DNA of 64,000 bases, from assembly GCF_049674955.1 (NCBI RefSeq), contig NZ_CP187232.1, positions 4,774,001-4,838,000 of the forward strand, given 5' to 3'. Shown piece after piece: positions 41,258 through 50,291 of the stretch. Every line of letters begins with the position of its first letter. Position 1 is the first letter of the stretch. The DNA is from Sphaerisporangium viridialbum (GTDB taxonomy: Bacteria > Actinomycetota > Actinomycetes > Streptosporangiales > Streptosporangiaceae). A program made the position numbers and the translations under genes. Below the pieces are notes generated by a model. It made no database searches, was not told where the DNA came from, and worked only from the letters and a program-made list of their open reading frames with translations.

Positions 41258-42438
41258 AGGGCATGCCCGCTTCGCCCACTCCCGAGGCACCGGCGAGCGG
41301 GACGGGGACGGCCCGTGACGCGCGCGGCGACCTGCAGGTCGGGATCGCGCAGGCCGCGCTGGGTTTCTGTGTGACCAGTCTGGGCGCCACCCTGGTCATG
41401 CTGTCGCGCGACCTGAGCGTCCCGGTGGGGAGCATCGCGTGGCTCGCCTCCGCCTTCGGCGCCGGCCTGCTGGTGGCCGCCGCCGCGGGGCCCGTCCTCC
41501 TGCGGCGCGGCCCGCGGCCCACCCTTCGCGCCGGCGCGCTGGTCCTCGCCTCCGGTGCCGCGCTGCTCGCCCTCGCCCCCTCCCCCGCTCTGGCCGTCGG
41601 CGGCGCGCTGCTCCTCGGCCTCGGCGGCGCCGGGCTCGTCCTGGTCACCCCGGCGCTGCTGGACGGCCCCGGGGTGGCGGTGCGGCTGACCAGGGTCAAC
41701 GCCGCGTCCAGCACCGCAGGCGTCCTCGCCCCCTTGGCCCTGGGCGCGCTCGACTCCCTCGGCCCCAGCGGGCGCCTCGTACTTCTCGCGGCCGTCCCGC
41801 CCCTGCTGATCGCCGCGTCACTCACCACACGCCACGGCACGACTGGTGCGGGTTCGAGGGGTGCCGGTACGGCCGGTGTGAATTTGAGGAGTGGGCGTCG
41901 GGAGTCGGTGTCGCGGCGGGAGGTGGCCAGGCGGTGGACGCGCGTGACACTGGCCGTGTCGGTGGAGTTCTGCTTCGCCGTGTGGGCGGTGGCCCGGCTT
42001 CAGGAGACCGGCGTGACGCCCGGTGAGGCGGCCGGGCTGGGCGGCGCGTTCGCCATCGGCATGGCACTGGGACGCATCGGCGCGCCCCGCCTGATCCAGC
42101 GCGTCCGCATCGTCCCCCTCTGCACGGTGACGATCGCCGCCGGGGCGCTGCTGGTCGTCGCCACGAACGGACCCGTACCGGTCGCCGCCGGCCTCGCGCT
42201 CGCGGGCCTCGGCGTCGCGCCCCTCTACCCCGTGACCCTCGCCGACCTCGTCGCGACCCCGAACCTGCGTGGCTCGCACTCGGCCTCCCTGGGCGCCCTG
42301 GCCTCGGGTACGGCCGTCCTGCTCGCGCCGGCCGCCCTGGCCGCCCTCAGCCAGGTGGCCGACCTCCGCCTCGCCTTCCTCGTCACCGTCCCCCTCCTGG
42401 TGGCCCTGACCGCGATGAGCCCGCGCAAGGCCCCTTGA
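41254..42438 (+). CDS. MFS transporter (YfcJ/AraJ-like, 12 TMS)
   Basis: A 394-aa membrane protein with 12 spans. The N-terminal helix GIAQAALGFCVTSLGATLVM, the SIAWLASAFGAGLLVAAAAG loop and the second-half blocks AVWAVARLQETGVTPGEAAG and LGVAPLYPVTLADLV resemble small MFS proteins of the FsrC/YfcJ kind in actinobacteria. Between the halves is a basic linker. The start codon overlaps the HAD remnant stop. Substrate unknown. Confidence 0.88.
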   Translation: MKGMPASPTPEAPASGTGTARDARGDLQVGIAQAALGFCVTSLGATLVMLSRDLSVPVGSIAWLASAFGAGLLVAAAAGPVLLRRGPRPTLRAGALVLASGAALLALAPSPALAVGGALLLGLGGAGLVLVTPALLDGPGVAVRLTRVNAASSTAGVLAPLALGALDSLGPSGRLVLLAAVPPLLIAASLTTRHGTTGAGSRGAGTAGVNLRSGRRESVSRREVARRWTRVTLAVSVEFCFAVWAVARLQETGVTPGEAAGLGGAFAIGMALGRIGAPRLIQRVRIVPLCTVTIAAGALLVVATNGPVPVAAGLALAGLGVAPLYPVTLADLVATPNLRGSHSASLGALASGTAVLLAPAALAALSQVADLRLAFLVTVPLLVALTAMSPRKAP

Positions 42439-42494
42439 CGGATGATCACTCGGAGCCGGCGCTGGGAGGTCGGGGCCACCAGCCCATAGACCCG

Positions 42495-43592
42495 TCAGTA
42501 CCCCTGGGCGCCCCCTCGCGTACGCTCCCGCCCGCCGGGCGCCGTCAGCCGGACGAGGAACGACTGCGCCCCGGAGACCCGTACTCGCTGGACGTGCACG
42601 GGGACGAGCTGGTGCCGGATCCCCATGGGCAGATCACCGACGCCCGGCAGCAGGACCACGGCCGTCCCACCGGGCGCGAGGACGCGGCGGAGCTCCGCCC
42701 ACCAGGGTGAGGAGGACGCGGCGAGCAGGCCTCGGGCGGCGACCTGACCACCCCAGGGCGGATTGCTCAGCACCCGGTCGGCACTCCCGTCCGGCACCGG
42801 CAGGCGGCCGGCGTCGGCCCGGCCGACGGTGATGGGCAGCCCGGCGAGGTTCTCTCCCGCCGCCCGCAACGCCTCCGAGGCCAGGTCGAAGCCGCGGAAC
42901 CGGGCCTCCGGCTGTTGCCGCCAGGCCTCGATCAGCAGGGTCCCTGCCCCGCAGCAGGGGTCGAGAACGGTCTGACCTGCGCGGATGTCGGCCATCCCCG
43001 CCATGGCGGCGGCCAGCGGAGGATGCAGGGTCCCCGGCACCGAACACCGTTTGTAGTCGCGTCGATGCAGGGGCCGGCCGGCGATCCGCAGCATGAGGGT
43101 GGCCCGCGTGCCGTCGAGGGTCACCCGCCAGCCACTGTGGGCGGACGGGGGCACGGCCCCCTCCCGCCGCGAGTGGTAGCCGATCCCCAGCCGGCGCGCC
43201 AGGGCGTGCCCGACGGCGTCCTCGACGTCGTGGCGGTTGAAGTTGCGCCTGCCCAGGAACGACGCCGACACCTCGACGCCGGTGAGCGCGCCCGGCCCTC
43301 CATGGCTCTCGCGCTGCCGCGGCAGCGAGCCGAGATCGGCGAGGTCGGCGAGCCGGGCGAGCGCCGCGGCGCCCTCCTTGGCCGCGCCGACGTCGGCGCA
43401 CCGCGCGGCCAGCAGGAACACGTCGTCGGCGGTGCGCAGTTCGACGGCCCGCGACTCCGACCGGCACGTGCGGAAATGGACCTCGCGATGCCCGAGATGG
43501 GTGATCACGCCGAGTCCACGCTGGAGTACTTCGGCCGCGACCGTCGGCTCCAGCCCGTGAACGCACCGCGCCACCAGGTTCGCCGCCGTCAC
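42495..43592 (-). CDS. RNA/DNA methyltransferase, UPF0020 (THUMP-RlmKL-like)
   Basis: A 365-aa AdoMet-dependent N-methyltransferase. The N-terminal third corresponds to THUMP-like RNA-binding parts (LVARCVHGLEPTVAAEVLQR). The catalytic domain has VLDPCCGAGTLLIEAWRQQP and the N6/N2-type motif IV RVLSNPPWGGQVAARGL. Such enzymes methylate tRNA or rRNA guanines (Trm14/RlmL-like). The GTG start at 43592 lacks a good ribosome binding site. It is convergent to the MFS gene. Confidence 0.9.
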   Translation of the reverse strand: MTAANLVARCVHGLEPTVAAEVLQRGLGVITHLGHREVHFRTCRSESRAVELRTADDVFLLAARCADVGAAKEGAAALARLADLADLGSLPRQRESHGGPGALTGVEVSASFLGRRNFNRHDVEDAVGHALARRLGIGYHSRREGAVPPSAHSGWRVTLDGTRATLMLRIAGRPLHRRDYKRCSVPGTLHPPLAAAMAGMADIRAGQTVLDPCCGAGTLLIEAWRQQPEARFRGFDLASEALRAAGENLAGLPITVGRADAGRLPVPDGSADRVLSNPPWGGQVAARGLLAASSSPWWAELRRVLAPGGTAVVLLPGVGDLPMGIRHQLVPVHVQRVRVSGAQSFLVRLTAPGGRERTRGGAQGY

Positions 43593-43926
43593 GAGACGGC
43601 GGGGACACTGGGACGCGGGGCGGTGAGAAAAAACGCGCGAATGCGCATAGTGATCGTTCTTCTCCCACGTCAGCCCGGGGCAGCGCTCCGCCGCCCCGCC
43701 TCGCCGACGACGGGTCCTGCCTCGCTTCGCCGGCGGGGACTAACGCAGGTGGAAGAAGAACGTGAACGTCACAGCTCACGATCTTAGGGCAGGGGGGGTC
43801 GCGCGCTCAACCGAGACCCGGGGCGACGGTCGCGTCGGCGCCGTACACGACCGCGCCCGCGGCTCCGAGGGCAACGGGTTGCGAACGCGCGGCACGCGGA
43901 GATCTCGCATCTGTACCGTCTGCGGT
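43593..43926. other. 334-bp intergenic region without a gene
   Basis: Divergent upstream space of the methyltransferase and the isomerase genes. ATGCGCAT (about 43640) is a short palindrome next to a stretch of A residues, which is the only AT-rich part. The frame ahead of 43927 stays open to 43762 but shows no family resemblance. Confidence 0.4.
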
Positions 43927-44736
43927 ATGAGCAAACTGAGCTTCTCCACCCTCGGCTGCTCCGGGCTCCCGCTGGCCGAGGTCGCCGCGATGGCCGCGCG
44001 CACCGGCTGGCCGGGCCTGGAGTTGCGTTCCGCACCGGACGAACCCGTCCACCGGGGGCTCTCCCCCGAGGGCAGGAGGGCGGCGCGGTCCGCGCTGGCG
44101 GGCGCGACCGTCCTGTGCGTCGCCTCCTACGTGAAGGTGGCGGCGTCCGGCGTCGAGGACGACGAGGTCGTGACCGCCCTGCTCGCCGAGGCGGAACTGG
44201 CGCGCGACCTCGGCGCGGGCGCGGTTCGCGTGTTCCCCGGAGGCCTTGGTGAAGGTGATGACGATGCGCGCGCGGTACGCCGGCTCCGCGCCGCGGCGCG
44301 CGGGCTGCCGCGGGGCGTCGAGATCTGGCTGGAGACGCACGACTCCCACCCGAGGGGCCGGGACGTCGCCCGCGTGCTGTCCGAGGTGGGCAGCCCGGAG
44401 GTGCGCGCCATCTGGGACGTCGCCCACCCGTGGATGGCCGGGGAGACGGTCGCGGGGACGGCGGCGGCTCTGGCGCCGTGGCTCGCCCACGTGCAGGTGA
44501 AGGACCGGGCCTCGGCCGAGGACCCCACGCCCGTGCCGCTCGGCGACGGCATGCTGCCGCTGCGGCCGGTGCTCACCACCCTGCGTGACGCCGGTTACGG
44601 TGGGTGGCTGAGCCTGGAGTGGGAGCACAAGTGGCACCCCGCGCCGACGCCCCTGGAGGACGCGCTGCGCGCCGGCCGCGCCTGGCTGGCCGCCGTGCCG
44701 GGCCCCGACCAGGGTCACCAGCCCGGCCGGTTCTGA
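43927..44736 (+). CDS. Sugar phosphate isomerase/epimerase family TIM-barrel
   Basis: A 269-aa AP_endonuc_2/xylose-isomerase-like barrel. Metal-binding residues are in GVEIWLETHDSHPRGRDVAR (E and H), VRAIWDVAHPWMAGE (D and H), WLAHVQVKD (H) and GGWLSLEWEHKW (E). Such enzymes isomerise or epimerise sugars and inositols. The ATG at 43927 is preferred over the open upstream frame. Single gene; substrate unknown. Confidence 0.88.
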   Translation: MSKLSFSTLGCSGLPLAEVAAMAARTGWPGLELRSAPDEPVHRGLSPEGRRAARSALAGATVLCVASYVKVAASGVEDDEVVTALLAEAELARDLGAGAVRVFPGGLGEGDDDARAVRRLRAAARGLPRGVEIWLETHDSHPRGRDVARVLSEVGSPEVRAIWDVAHPWMAGETVAGTAAALAPWLAHVQVKDRASAEDPTPVPLGDGMLPLRPVLTTLRDAGYGGWLSLEWEHKWHPAPTPLEDALRAGRAWLAAVPGPDQGHQPGRF

Positions 44737-44846
44737 TACGCATTGTGCGGCACTTCTCGCAGGGCGTAACCGTATCTACCCTCGTGCCCGCCCCCCACGG
44801 CCACCTGCCTCTCCCTGGTGTGGTCGACTGCTATTGGGGGTTTGGG

Positions 44847-46271
44847 ATGAATTTTCGCCATCGACTGCCGGTCAGGACCCGGCTCACGCTGTACGCCGGC
44901 GCGGTCGCGGCACTGTTTTCCGCCGTGCTCGCCACCGTCCTGCTCGTGGCAATCCAGCGCCTTGCCACCGAGTACCTCACCGAGGAGGTCGTCGGCTCGG
45001 CCGGACGGATCGCCGCCGACACCGATAGGGGTCATCTCCGCAGCCCGATACGGCACGGCGTGGTCCGCAAGCACCAGGTGATCGATCCTGCGGGCAGGGT
45101 GGTGGCCGCGTCCGAGGAGATGCGCGGCAAGCCCGCCATGGCGCGCCTCGAGTTGATGGACGAGCACGACAGCGGCACCTCGATCGTGTGCGGCCACGCC
45201 TTTCCCCGAGGGGAGTGCGACATCGTGGCCGCCCGGCAGGTGGAGCGCTCCGGCGAGATCTGGACCGTCTACAGCGCCGCCCCGGTCATCCCTCCCCTGG
45301 TCCATCCGATGATCTCCGCGCTCGTGATCGGCAGCGCGCTGCTGCTGACCGCCGGCATCACGTACGGCACCCACCGGGTCGTCGGCGCGTCCCTGGACCC
45401 GGTGTACGCCATCCGGTCGGAGCTGGACGAGATCAACGCCACCTGCCCTGGCCGCCGGGTCCCCGTTCCCAAGGGCGAGGACGAGATCCACGACCTGGCG
45501 CAGAGCGTCAACCACACCCTGGGGAGGCTCCAGGCGGCGATGGAGCAGCAGCGCAGGCTCGCCTCCGACGCCTCCCACGACCTGCGCAGCCCGATCACCG
45601 CCATCCGCGCCGAGGTGGAGGACGCGCTGATGGCCTCCCAGAGCCACAACTGGCCCGCGACCGGCCGGGCCGTACTCGGCGGCCTGGACCGGCTCCAGGC
45701 GATCGTGGCCGACCTGCTCACCCTCGCCCGGCTGGACGCCGGCACGCCCGGCTCCCGCGACCCGATCGATCTGGCCGAGCTGGTCACCGCGGAGATGGAG
45801 GCGCGCCACCCGGTCAAGCGGCTCGAATGCGTGCTGGGAAAGGACGTGCTGGTGATGGGTGACCGGATCCGGCTCGCCCGGCTGGTCACCAACCTGGTCG
45901 ACAACGCCGAGCGGCACGCCGACACCACGATCACCGTCACGGTGTGCCGGGCCCCGGGCACGGGCGCGGGGCCCTTCGCCGACGGGGCGGCGGTGCTGGA
46001 GGTCCTCGACGACGGCGCCGGCATCGCCCCCGACAAGCACGAGCTGGTGTTCCAGCGGTTCGCCCGGCTGGACGCCGCGCGCAGCAGGGACTCCGGCGGC
46101 ACCGGCCTCGGCCTGCCGATCGCCCGGCAGATCGCCGAGATGGCGGGCGGCACCCTGACCATCCAGGACAGCCCGCGCGGCGCGCGGTTCGTCCTGTGCC
46201 TCCCGCTCGTCTCCACCGAGCCCGGCGGGGGCGATGCGGCACTCCCGCCGGAACCCGAGCAGCTGGGCTGA
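44847..46271 (+). CDS. Sensor histidine kinase, orphan, HAMP-HisKA-HATPase
   Basis: A 474-aa membrane kinase. Span 1 is at residues 12-35, an extracytoplasmic part of about 115 residues follows, and span 2 is near 155-175. The extracytoplasmic part has two Cys (GTSIVCGHAFPRGECDIVAA), which could pair. Then come HAMP, HisKA with H244 in SDASHDLRSPITAIRAEVED, N-box VTNLVDNAERHAD and G-boxes VLDDGAGIAPDKHELVFQRF and GGTGLGLPIARQIAEMAGGT. No response regulator gene adjoins. It ends 3 bp from the convergent subtilase gene. Confidence 0.92.
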   Translation: MNFRHRLPVRTRLTLYAGAVAALFSAVLATVLLVAIQRLATEYLTEEVVGSAGRIAADTDRGHLRSPIRHGVVRKHQVIDPAGRVVAASEEMRGKPAMARLELMDEHDSGTSIVCGHAFPRGECDIVAARQVERSGEIWTVYSAAPVIPPLVHPMISALVIGSALLLTAGITYGTHRVVGASLDPVYAIRSELDEINATCPGRRVPVPKGEDEIHDLAQSVNHTLGRLQAAMEQQRRLASDASHDLRSPITAIRAEVEDALMASQSHNWPATGRAVLGGLDRLQAIVADLLTLARLDAGTPGSRDPIDLAELVTAEMEARHPVKRLECVLGKDVLVMGDRIRLARLVTNLVDNAERHADTTITVTVCRAPGTGAGPFADGAAVLEVLDDGAGIAPDKHELVFQRFARLDAARSRDSGGTGLGLPIARQIAEMAGGTLTIQDSPRGARFVLCLPLVSTEPGGGDAALPPEPEQLG

Positions 46272-46274
46272 GGA

Positions 46275-47815
46275 TCAGGGCAGGCGGGGGTCCAGCTCCA
46301 CCTCCTGGGACCTCCAGGTGCCCGGCCGCAGGGCCGCGCGGTCACGGCCCCGCACCCTGGCGGTGGGGACGGCTTGCGCGAGGAGGTCCGCGGCGGCCAC
46401 CCGGGGATCGGCCTCCTCGCGCGCCGTCATGTGGGCGGCGACCATGGCGGCCACGATCGGCGTGGCGAACGAGGTGCCGCTCCACCGAGCCCACCCGTGG
46501 AAGCCGGTCTCGTCGGCCGGGCTTCCCTCAGGGATGCTGAGCCGGCCCACATGACGCGGGAACCCGCAGGTGCAGTCGTAGTCGAACGCCGGAGGCACCT
46601 GCTCGGTGTAACGGCACCGGTCGAAGGTGGAGTGCTGGTACCTGTACCTGGCGGGGTCGTCGATGCCGGTGAAGGCCCCCACGATGCGCTCACCGGGCGC
46701 GTAGACCTTGACCCAGTCACCGTGATCGGTGAAGCAGGCGCCCTCGGCGCCGTCCATCCTGAGCGCCCCCACGGAGACCACCCCGTCGTCGGGCACGGGC
46801 AGAGCGCGGACGCGGCCGGCCAGAACGGCGTGTCGCTGCCGTTGTTGCCCGCGGCGGCCACCAGCAGCGTCCGCGGGTGGTCCGCCAGCCTCCTCATGAA
46901 CTCCTCCAGCCCGAGGAGGGTGTGGGTCTCCCCGTTGGCCACGCCCGCGGAGAGACTGATGATCGCCGGCCAGCGCCCGTGCGCCCTCTCGTAGTCCTCC
47001 AGCGCCGCGAGGACCCTCTCGCCGAACTCGTCCTCCAGGATGGCGCCCGCGTGGGTCAGCGTCCGGGAGACCTCCACATCGGTGTTGGGCGCGACCGTGT
47101 TGATCAGGCCGCCGATGAAGGTGCCGTGCCCGACGTACTGCTGGACGTACCCGTCCTCGTCGAGCTGGGCGTAGCGCCCGCCGCCCGAGACGTGGGCGGC
47201 CATCCAGGTGTGCCCGGTGTAGTCGTGGACGAGCCCGGTGTCGATCACCAGCACGGGAACCGCCGTGCCCGGGTCGTAGGCGACCTCGGCCAGGGCCGGG
47301 TTGGGCGGATCGTCCACCGGCACCGGCTCGTCCCCCGGGCACGAGTTCACGCCGCCTGTCGTGATCGAGACGATGTGGTTGCGCGTCGCGATCGGCCCTT
47401 CCGGCCGGTCGTTCAGCTTCCTGAGGGCCTCCAGCGCCGTGGTCACCCCCGCGTCGCCGGGGCCGGGGTCCCGGGGGTCCCCGACCTGGATGCGGACGAC
47501 GCCGGACCTGGGGAGGGAGGCGTCGGTGGCCGGGTCGCCGGCGGACGCCACCGCCGCGGCCAGGCCGGCCGAGCGGACGTGCGCGGCCACGCCTTCGGCG
47601 TCGGACCTCCGGGCTAGGATGAAGCCCTTCTCGTAGGCGTTGAGGGGATAGCCGTCGTCGGACTTCCCGATGGCGAGCGGGGTTCCCATGGCCTTGACGA
47701 TCTGGGAGATCTGCTCGCCGAAGCGGTCTGGTTCCATCGTGGTTCCGTTCAGGTGTGCGGCCGCCATCCGGCCTTCGTCGCCGAGTAGGACCCGGATGGC
47801 CTCCGGCTGATACAT
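46275..47815 (-). pseudogene. Subtilisin-like (S8) serine peptidase with frameshift
   Basis: About 513 codons of an S8 peptidase split by one missing base. The first frame carries the catalytic Asp (VPVLVIDTGLVHDYTGH), His (YVQQYVGHGTFIGGLINTVA) and oxyanion Asn (TLLVAAAGNNGSDTPFWPAA). At about 46808-46811 the frame must change by one base to continue with RALPVPDDGVVSVGALRMDG and the Ser motif WSGTSFATPIVAAMVAAH. No signal peptide is seen, so it would be cytosolic. Either the gene is dead or the assembly has a 1-bp error. It follows the nitroreductase by 12 bp in the same operon. Confidence 0.82.
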
Positions 47816-47827
47816 CCTGGCCGCCCC

Positions 47828-48472
47828 TCACCACCGTTGCCAGTGCAGGACCTGCTCGCGCGGGATCCGCCTGGCGGGCTTGAAATCGGTGCCGACGGTG
47901 AAGGCCAGCGGCGTGAACGCGGCCAGCATGACCTCGTGGTACGGCACGCCCAGCGCCCTGGACAGCTCGCGCTCGAGCGGGGCCTGCGCCGTTGTCCATA
48001 CGGTGCCGAGCCCCCTGGCGCGGGCGGCGAGCATGAAGCTCCACACCGCCGGCAGGATCGAGCCCCAGGTCATGGACTGGTCGAGCACCGAGGCCCCGTC
48101 CGTGCGGCCCTCCACCGCGGGGATGACGAAGGCGGGCACGCGGTGGATGTTGTCGTACAGGTGCCGCAGGCCATCGGCGATCCGCTCCATGGAGCCGGGG
48201 TGGGCGTACATGCGGGGCAGATCCCTCTCGTTCGGAGGACGGCCGCCGGTGGCGAGCGCGCGGCGGAAGATGTCCGCCACGACCTGCCGCTGTGCCTCTT
48301 CTGTGACCACCAGGAAGTGCCAGCGCTGCCGATTCCGGCCGGTGGGGGCCTGGGTGGCCAGGTCCACGCATTGCTCGATCAGCTCGCGCGGCACCGGTCG
48401 GGTGAGGTCGAGCCGCTTACGCACGGCCCGGGTCGTGCTCAGCAGTTCGTCGGGGGTGAGATCCAACGTCAT
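47828..48472 (-). CDS. Nitroreductase family protein
   Basis: A 214-aa FMN-dependent oxidoreductase of the NfsA/FrxA superfamily. FMN contacts are in TTRAVRKRLDLTRPVPRELI (R-A-V-R-x-R-L), TQAPTGRNRQRWHFLVVTEE, and MLAARARGLGTVWTTAQAPL. ATG 48472 has AAGGA nine bases ahead. It may be the first gene of an operon with the subtilase. The divergent MarR protein at 48839 is its likely regulator, as is common for nitroreductases. Substrate unknown. Confidence 0.92.
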   Translation of the reverse strand: MTLDLTPDELLSTTRAVRKRLDLTRPVPRELIEQCVDLATQAPTGRNRQRWHFLVVTEEAQRQVVADIFRRALATGGRPPNERDLPRMYAHPGSMERIADGLRHLYDNIHRVPAFVIPAVEGRTDGASVLDQSMTWGSILPAVWSFMLAARARGLGTVWTTAQAPLERELSRALGVPYHEVMLAAFTPLAFTVGTDFKPARRIPREQVLHWQRW

Positions 48473-48480
48473 GATCTGTT

Positions 48481-48704
48481 CCTTACGCGGTGGCGGTCGA
48501 CACGGCATGACGGGCGCGCGGGCCGAAGTGCGCGATGAGACGATGGCCAGGCCCATAGGGACGATCCCGAGTCCGGCCGCCACCCCTTGACCACCCGGGT
48601 GGCGCCAGCGGCCACCCCGCCGATGACAGGTCCATCGAGCCCAGGAACACCCCGGCGCACAACGACACCAGGGCCACGCGTTCGCGGCCGTCGGTTCGTG
48701 TCAC
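48481..48704 (-). pseudogene. MFS transporter remnant
   Basis: Behind a good ribosome binding site (GGAGG), GTG 48704 starts M-T-R-T-D-G-R-E-R-V-A-L-V-S-L, then C-A-G-V-F-L-G-S-M-D-L, like helix 1 of a DHA2 pump. After that only out-of-frame scraps remain: GPVIGGVAAG (helix 5-like) and GLGIVPMGLAIVSS. The pump has collapsed to about 220 bp between the MarR regulator and the nitroreductase. Confidence 0.55.
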
Positions 48705-48735
48705 GATCACCCTCCATCTGAGCGTGAACAATCTG

Positions 48736-48804
48736 TTGACAGACGATGCGCACCGTACGAGCTCCAATTGTCTGCTGTCAAACGATTGGCATACAGACTA
48801 TGCC
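48736..48804. promoter_or_regulatory. MarR operator region
   Basis: TTGACAG (48736-48742) and CTGTCAA (48775-48781) are a perfect 7-bp inverted repeat and could be -35 elements of two divergent promoters. GGCATA-CAGAC-TATGCC (48788-48804) is a perfect dyad 34 bp before the marR start, a typical MarR box. Confidence 0.6.
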
Positions 48805-48838
48805 TGGTAGGCTGGCCATCCACCGGAAAAGGAGATCC

Positions 48839-49303
48839 ATGTCGACCAAGACAGCCGACCAGGCGCGGCCGTCCTACTTCCCGCGGCTCGCGGCCGAGCG
48901 CCTGGACATCGCCCTGTGCCGGGCCTCCGCCGCCGTGGCACGGGCCGCCGACGCGCACGCCGCCGAGGAAGGGCTGGGCGTCGGGCCGCACCTGGTGCTG
49001 CGGATGCTCGACGCCGTCGGCCCTTGCTCTCAGCAGAGGATCAGCGAGGAGCTGCGCATCGACCGCAGCGTCATGGTCAGCGTCTGCGACGACCTGGAGC
49101 AGGCGGGCTACGTGCGCAGGGAACGCAATCCCCATGACCGGCGCTCCTACGCCGTCACCATCACCGACTCGGGACGGCAGCGGCTCGCCCAGGCCCAGAC
49201 GTCGATCGCGCCCTTCCTCGATGACACCTTTCAGGCCCTCACCCCTGAGGAGCGCGGCCAACTGGGCGCGCTCCTCGGCAAGCTCCTGCGCCTCGGCCCC
49301 TGA
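48839..49303 (+). CDS. MarR family transcriptional regulator
   Basis: A 154-aa winged-helix regulator. The recognition part is CSQQRISEELRIDRSVMVSV and CDDLEQAGYVRRERNPHDRR, where the N-P-x-D-R-R wing is the family hallmark. ATG 48839 has AAGGAG five bases upstream. It is divergent from the MFS remnant, nitroreductase and subtilase. Loss of the pump means the regulator now mainly has the nitroreductase as a local target. The ligand is unknown. Confidence 0.93.
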   Translation: MSTKTADQARPSYFPRLAAERLDIALCRASAAVARAADAHAAEEGLGVGPHLVLRMLDAVGPCSQQRISEELRIDRSVMVSVCDDLEQAGYVRRERNPHDRRSYAVTITDSGRQRLAQAQTSIAPFLDDTFQALTPEERGQLGALLGKLLRLGP

Positions 49304-49500
49304 CGGTCGATGAGCGCCTCATGGACCGGGAAACCTCGTCGCCAGAAGGGCCCGCGACGCTTCCTCGGGTGCGGTCAGCTCGGCTCGCCGGGTGATCCGG
49401 GCCACGGCAGGTGCCGCAAGGCGTCGCAGGAGAGCGAGCGTGCCAGGTCGTCGGCCAGAGGGCGAGGGCTGGGCATGGCGGGCACCACCTTGTTTCGCGG

Positions 49501-50208
49501 TCAGACGGTGCGCTCGCGCGGAAACCTCTCCCCCACGGACGGGTGCGGGCTCACGTCCTCGATCTCCTTCTTCAGCCGGCGGCGGGACGAGGCCACCGAC
49601 CGGGTGGCGGACTCCACGGTGTCGCCGACGCCGACCATCAGGGTGGTCAGCTGGGCCTCGAACACCACGTCGGCGTTGCAGGGGTCGATGAGGTAGTCGC
49701 CCAGTTCGAGGGTCACCAGCCCGTGGATCGCGGTCCACAGCTGGTGGGCGACCAGCTCGGCGTCCCCGGTGCGGAACCGGTCGGCCGCGATGCACCGGTT
49801 CGCGCACTCCACCACGGTGGTCAGGGTGTACCGGCCGTACTGGCGGTCCTCCGCGGTGAGACAGAAGCCGGCCAGCGACGCCCCACCGAACATGACGGCG
49901 TACAGGTGCGGGTTGGTGAGGGCGTTGTGCCGGTACGCCCGCCCGAACAGCGTCATGTCGGCGACGGGGTCGGAGGTCGTGGCGACGTGGGAGAAGTAGG
50001 CCTCGAGGCGGGCGAACCCCTCGTACACCATCTCCCGCACCAGCCCGCTCATCCCGCCGAAGTTCGTGTAGACGGCCATGGTCGAGCTGCCCGCCTCGGC
50101 GGCGATGCGGCGGGCCGACAGCGCCTGGGGACCCTCGTCGGCGAGCAGCCGTGCCGCGATGTCGACCAGGGTGGAACGTGTCTGCGGGTTCGATCGGCGT
50201 GGACTCAC
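49501..50208 (-). CDS. TetR family regulator
   Basis: A 235-aa repressor with TetR helix-turn-helix at residues 10-55 (ARLLADEGPQALSARRIAAE, then AGSSTMAVYTNFGGMSGLVR) and a TetR_C_33-like C-terminal domain with AYRHNALTNPHLYAVMFGGA. GTG 50208 is chosen because the next possible GTG at 50229 lies within the operator. It is divergent from the carotenoid-oxygenase-like gene at 50292. A 39-bp dyad overlaps its upstream edge, so autoregulation is likely. Confidence 0.9.
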   Translation of the reverse strand: MSPRRSNPQTRSTLVDIAARLLADEGPQALSARRIAAEAGSSTMAVYTNFGGMSGLVREMVYEGFARLEAYFSHVATTSDPVADMTLFGRAYRHNALTNPHLYAVMFGGASLAGFCLTAEDRQYGRYTLTTVVECANRCIAADRFRTGDAELVAHQLWTAIHGLVTLELGDYLIDPCNADVVFEAQLTTLMVGVGDTVESATRSVASSRRRLKKEIEDVSPHPSVGERFPRERTV

Positions 50209-50219
50209 CTTGACAGTAT

Positions 50220-50258
50220 GGCATAACACCGTTATTTTTTACATAACGCTGTTATGCC
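50220..50258. promoter_or_regulatory. Double TetR operator, near-perfect 39-bp dyad
   Basis: GGCATAACACCGTTAT and ATAACGCTGTTATGCC are mirrored with one mismatch around a 7-bp T-rich spacer. Each half holds its own small dyad ATAAC-N3-GTTAT, so two dimers may bind side by side. The site lies between the TetR gene and the oxygenase-like gene. Confidence 0.75.
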
Positions 50259-50291
50259 AGCTTGTCAGGCCTCACGAGGAGGTGCTCGAAA

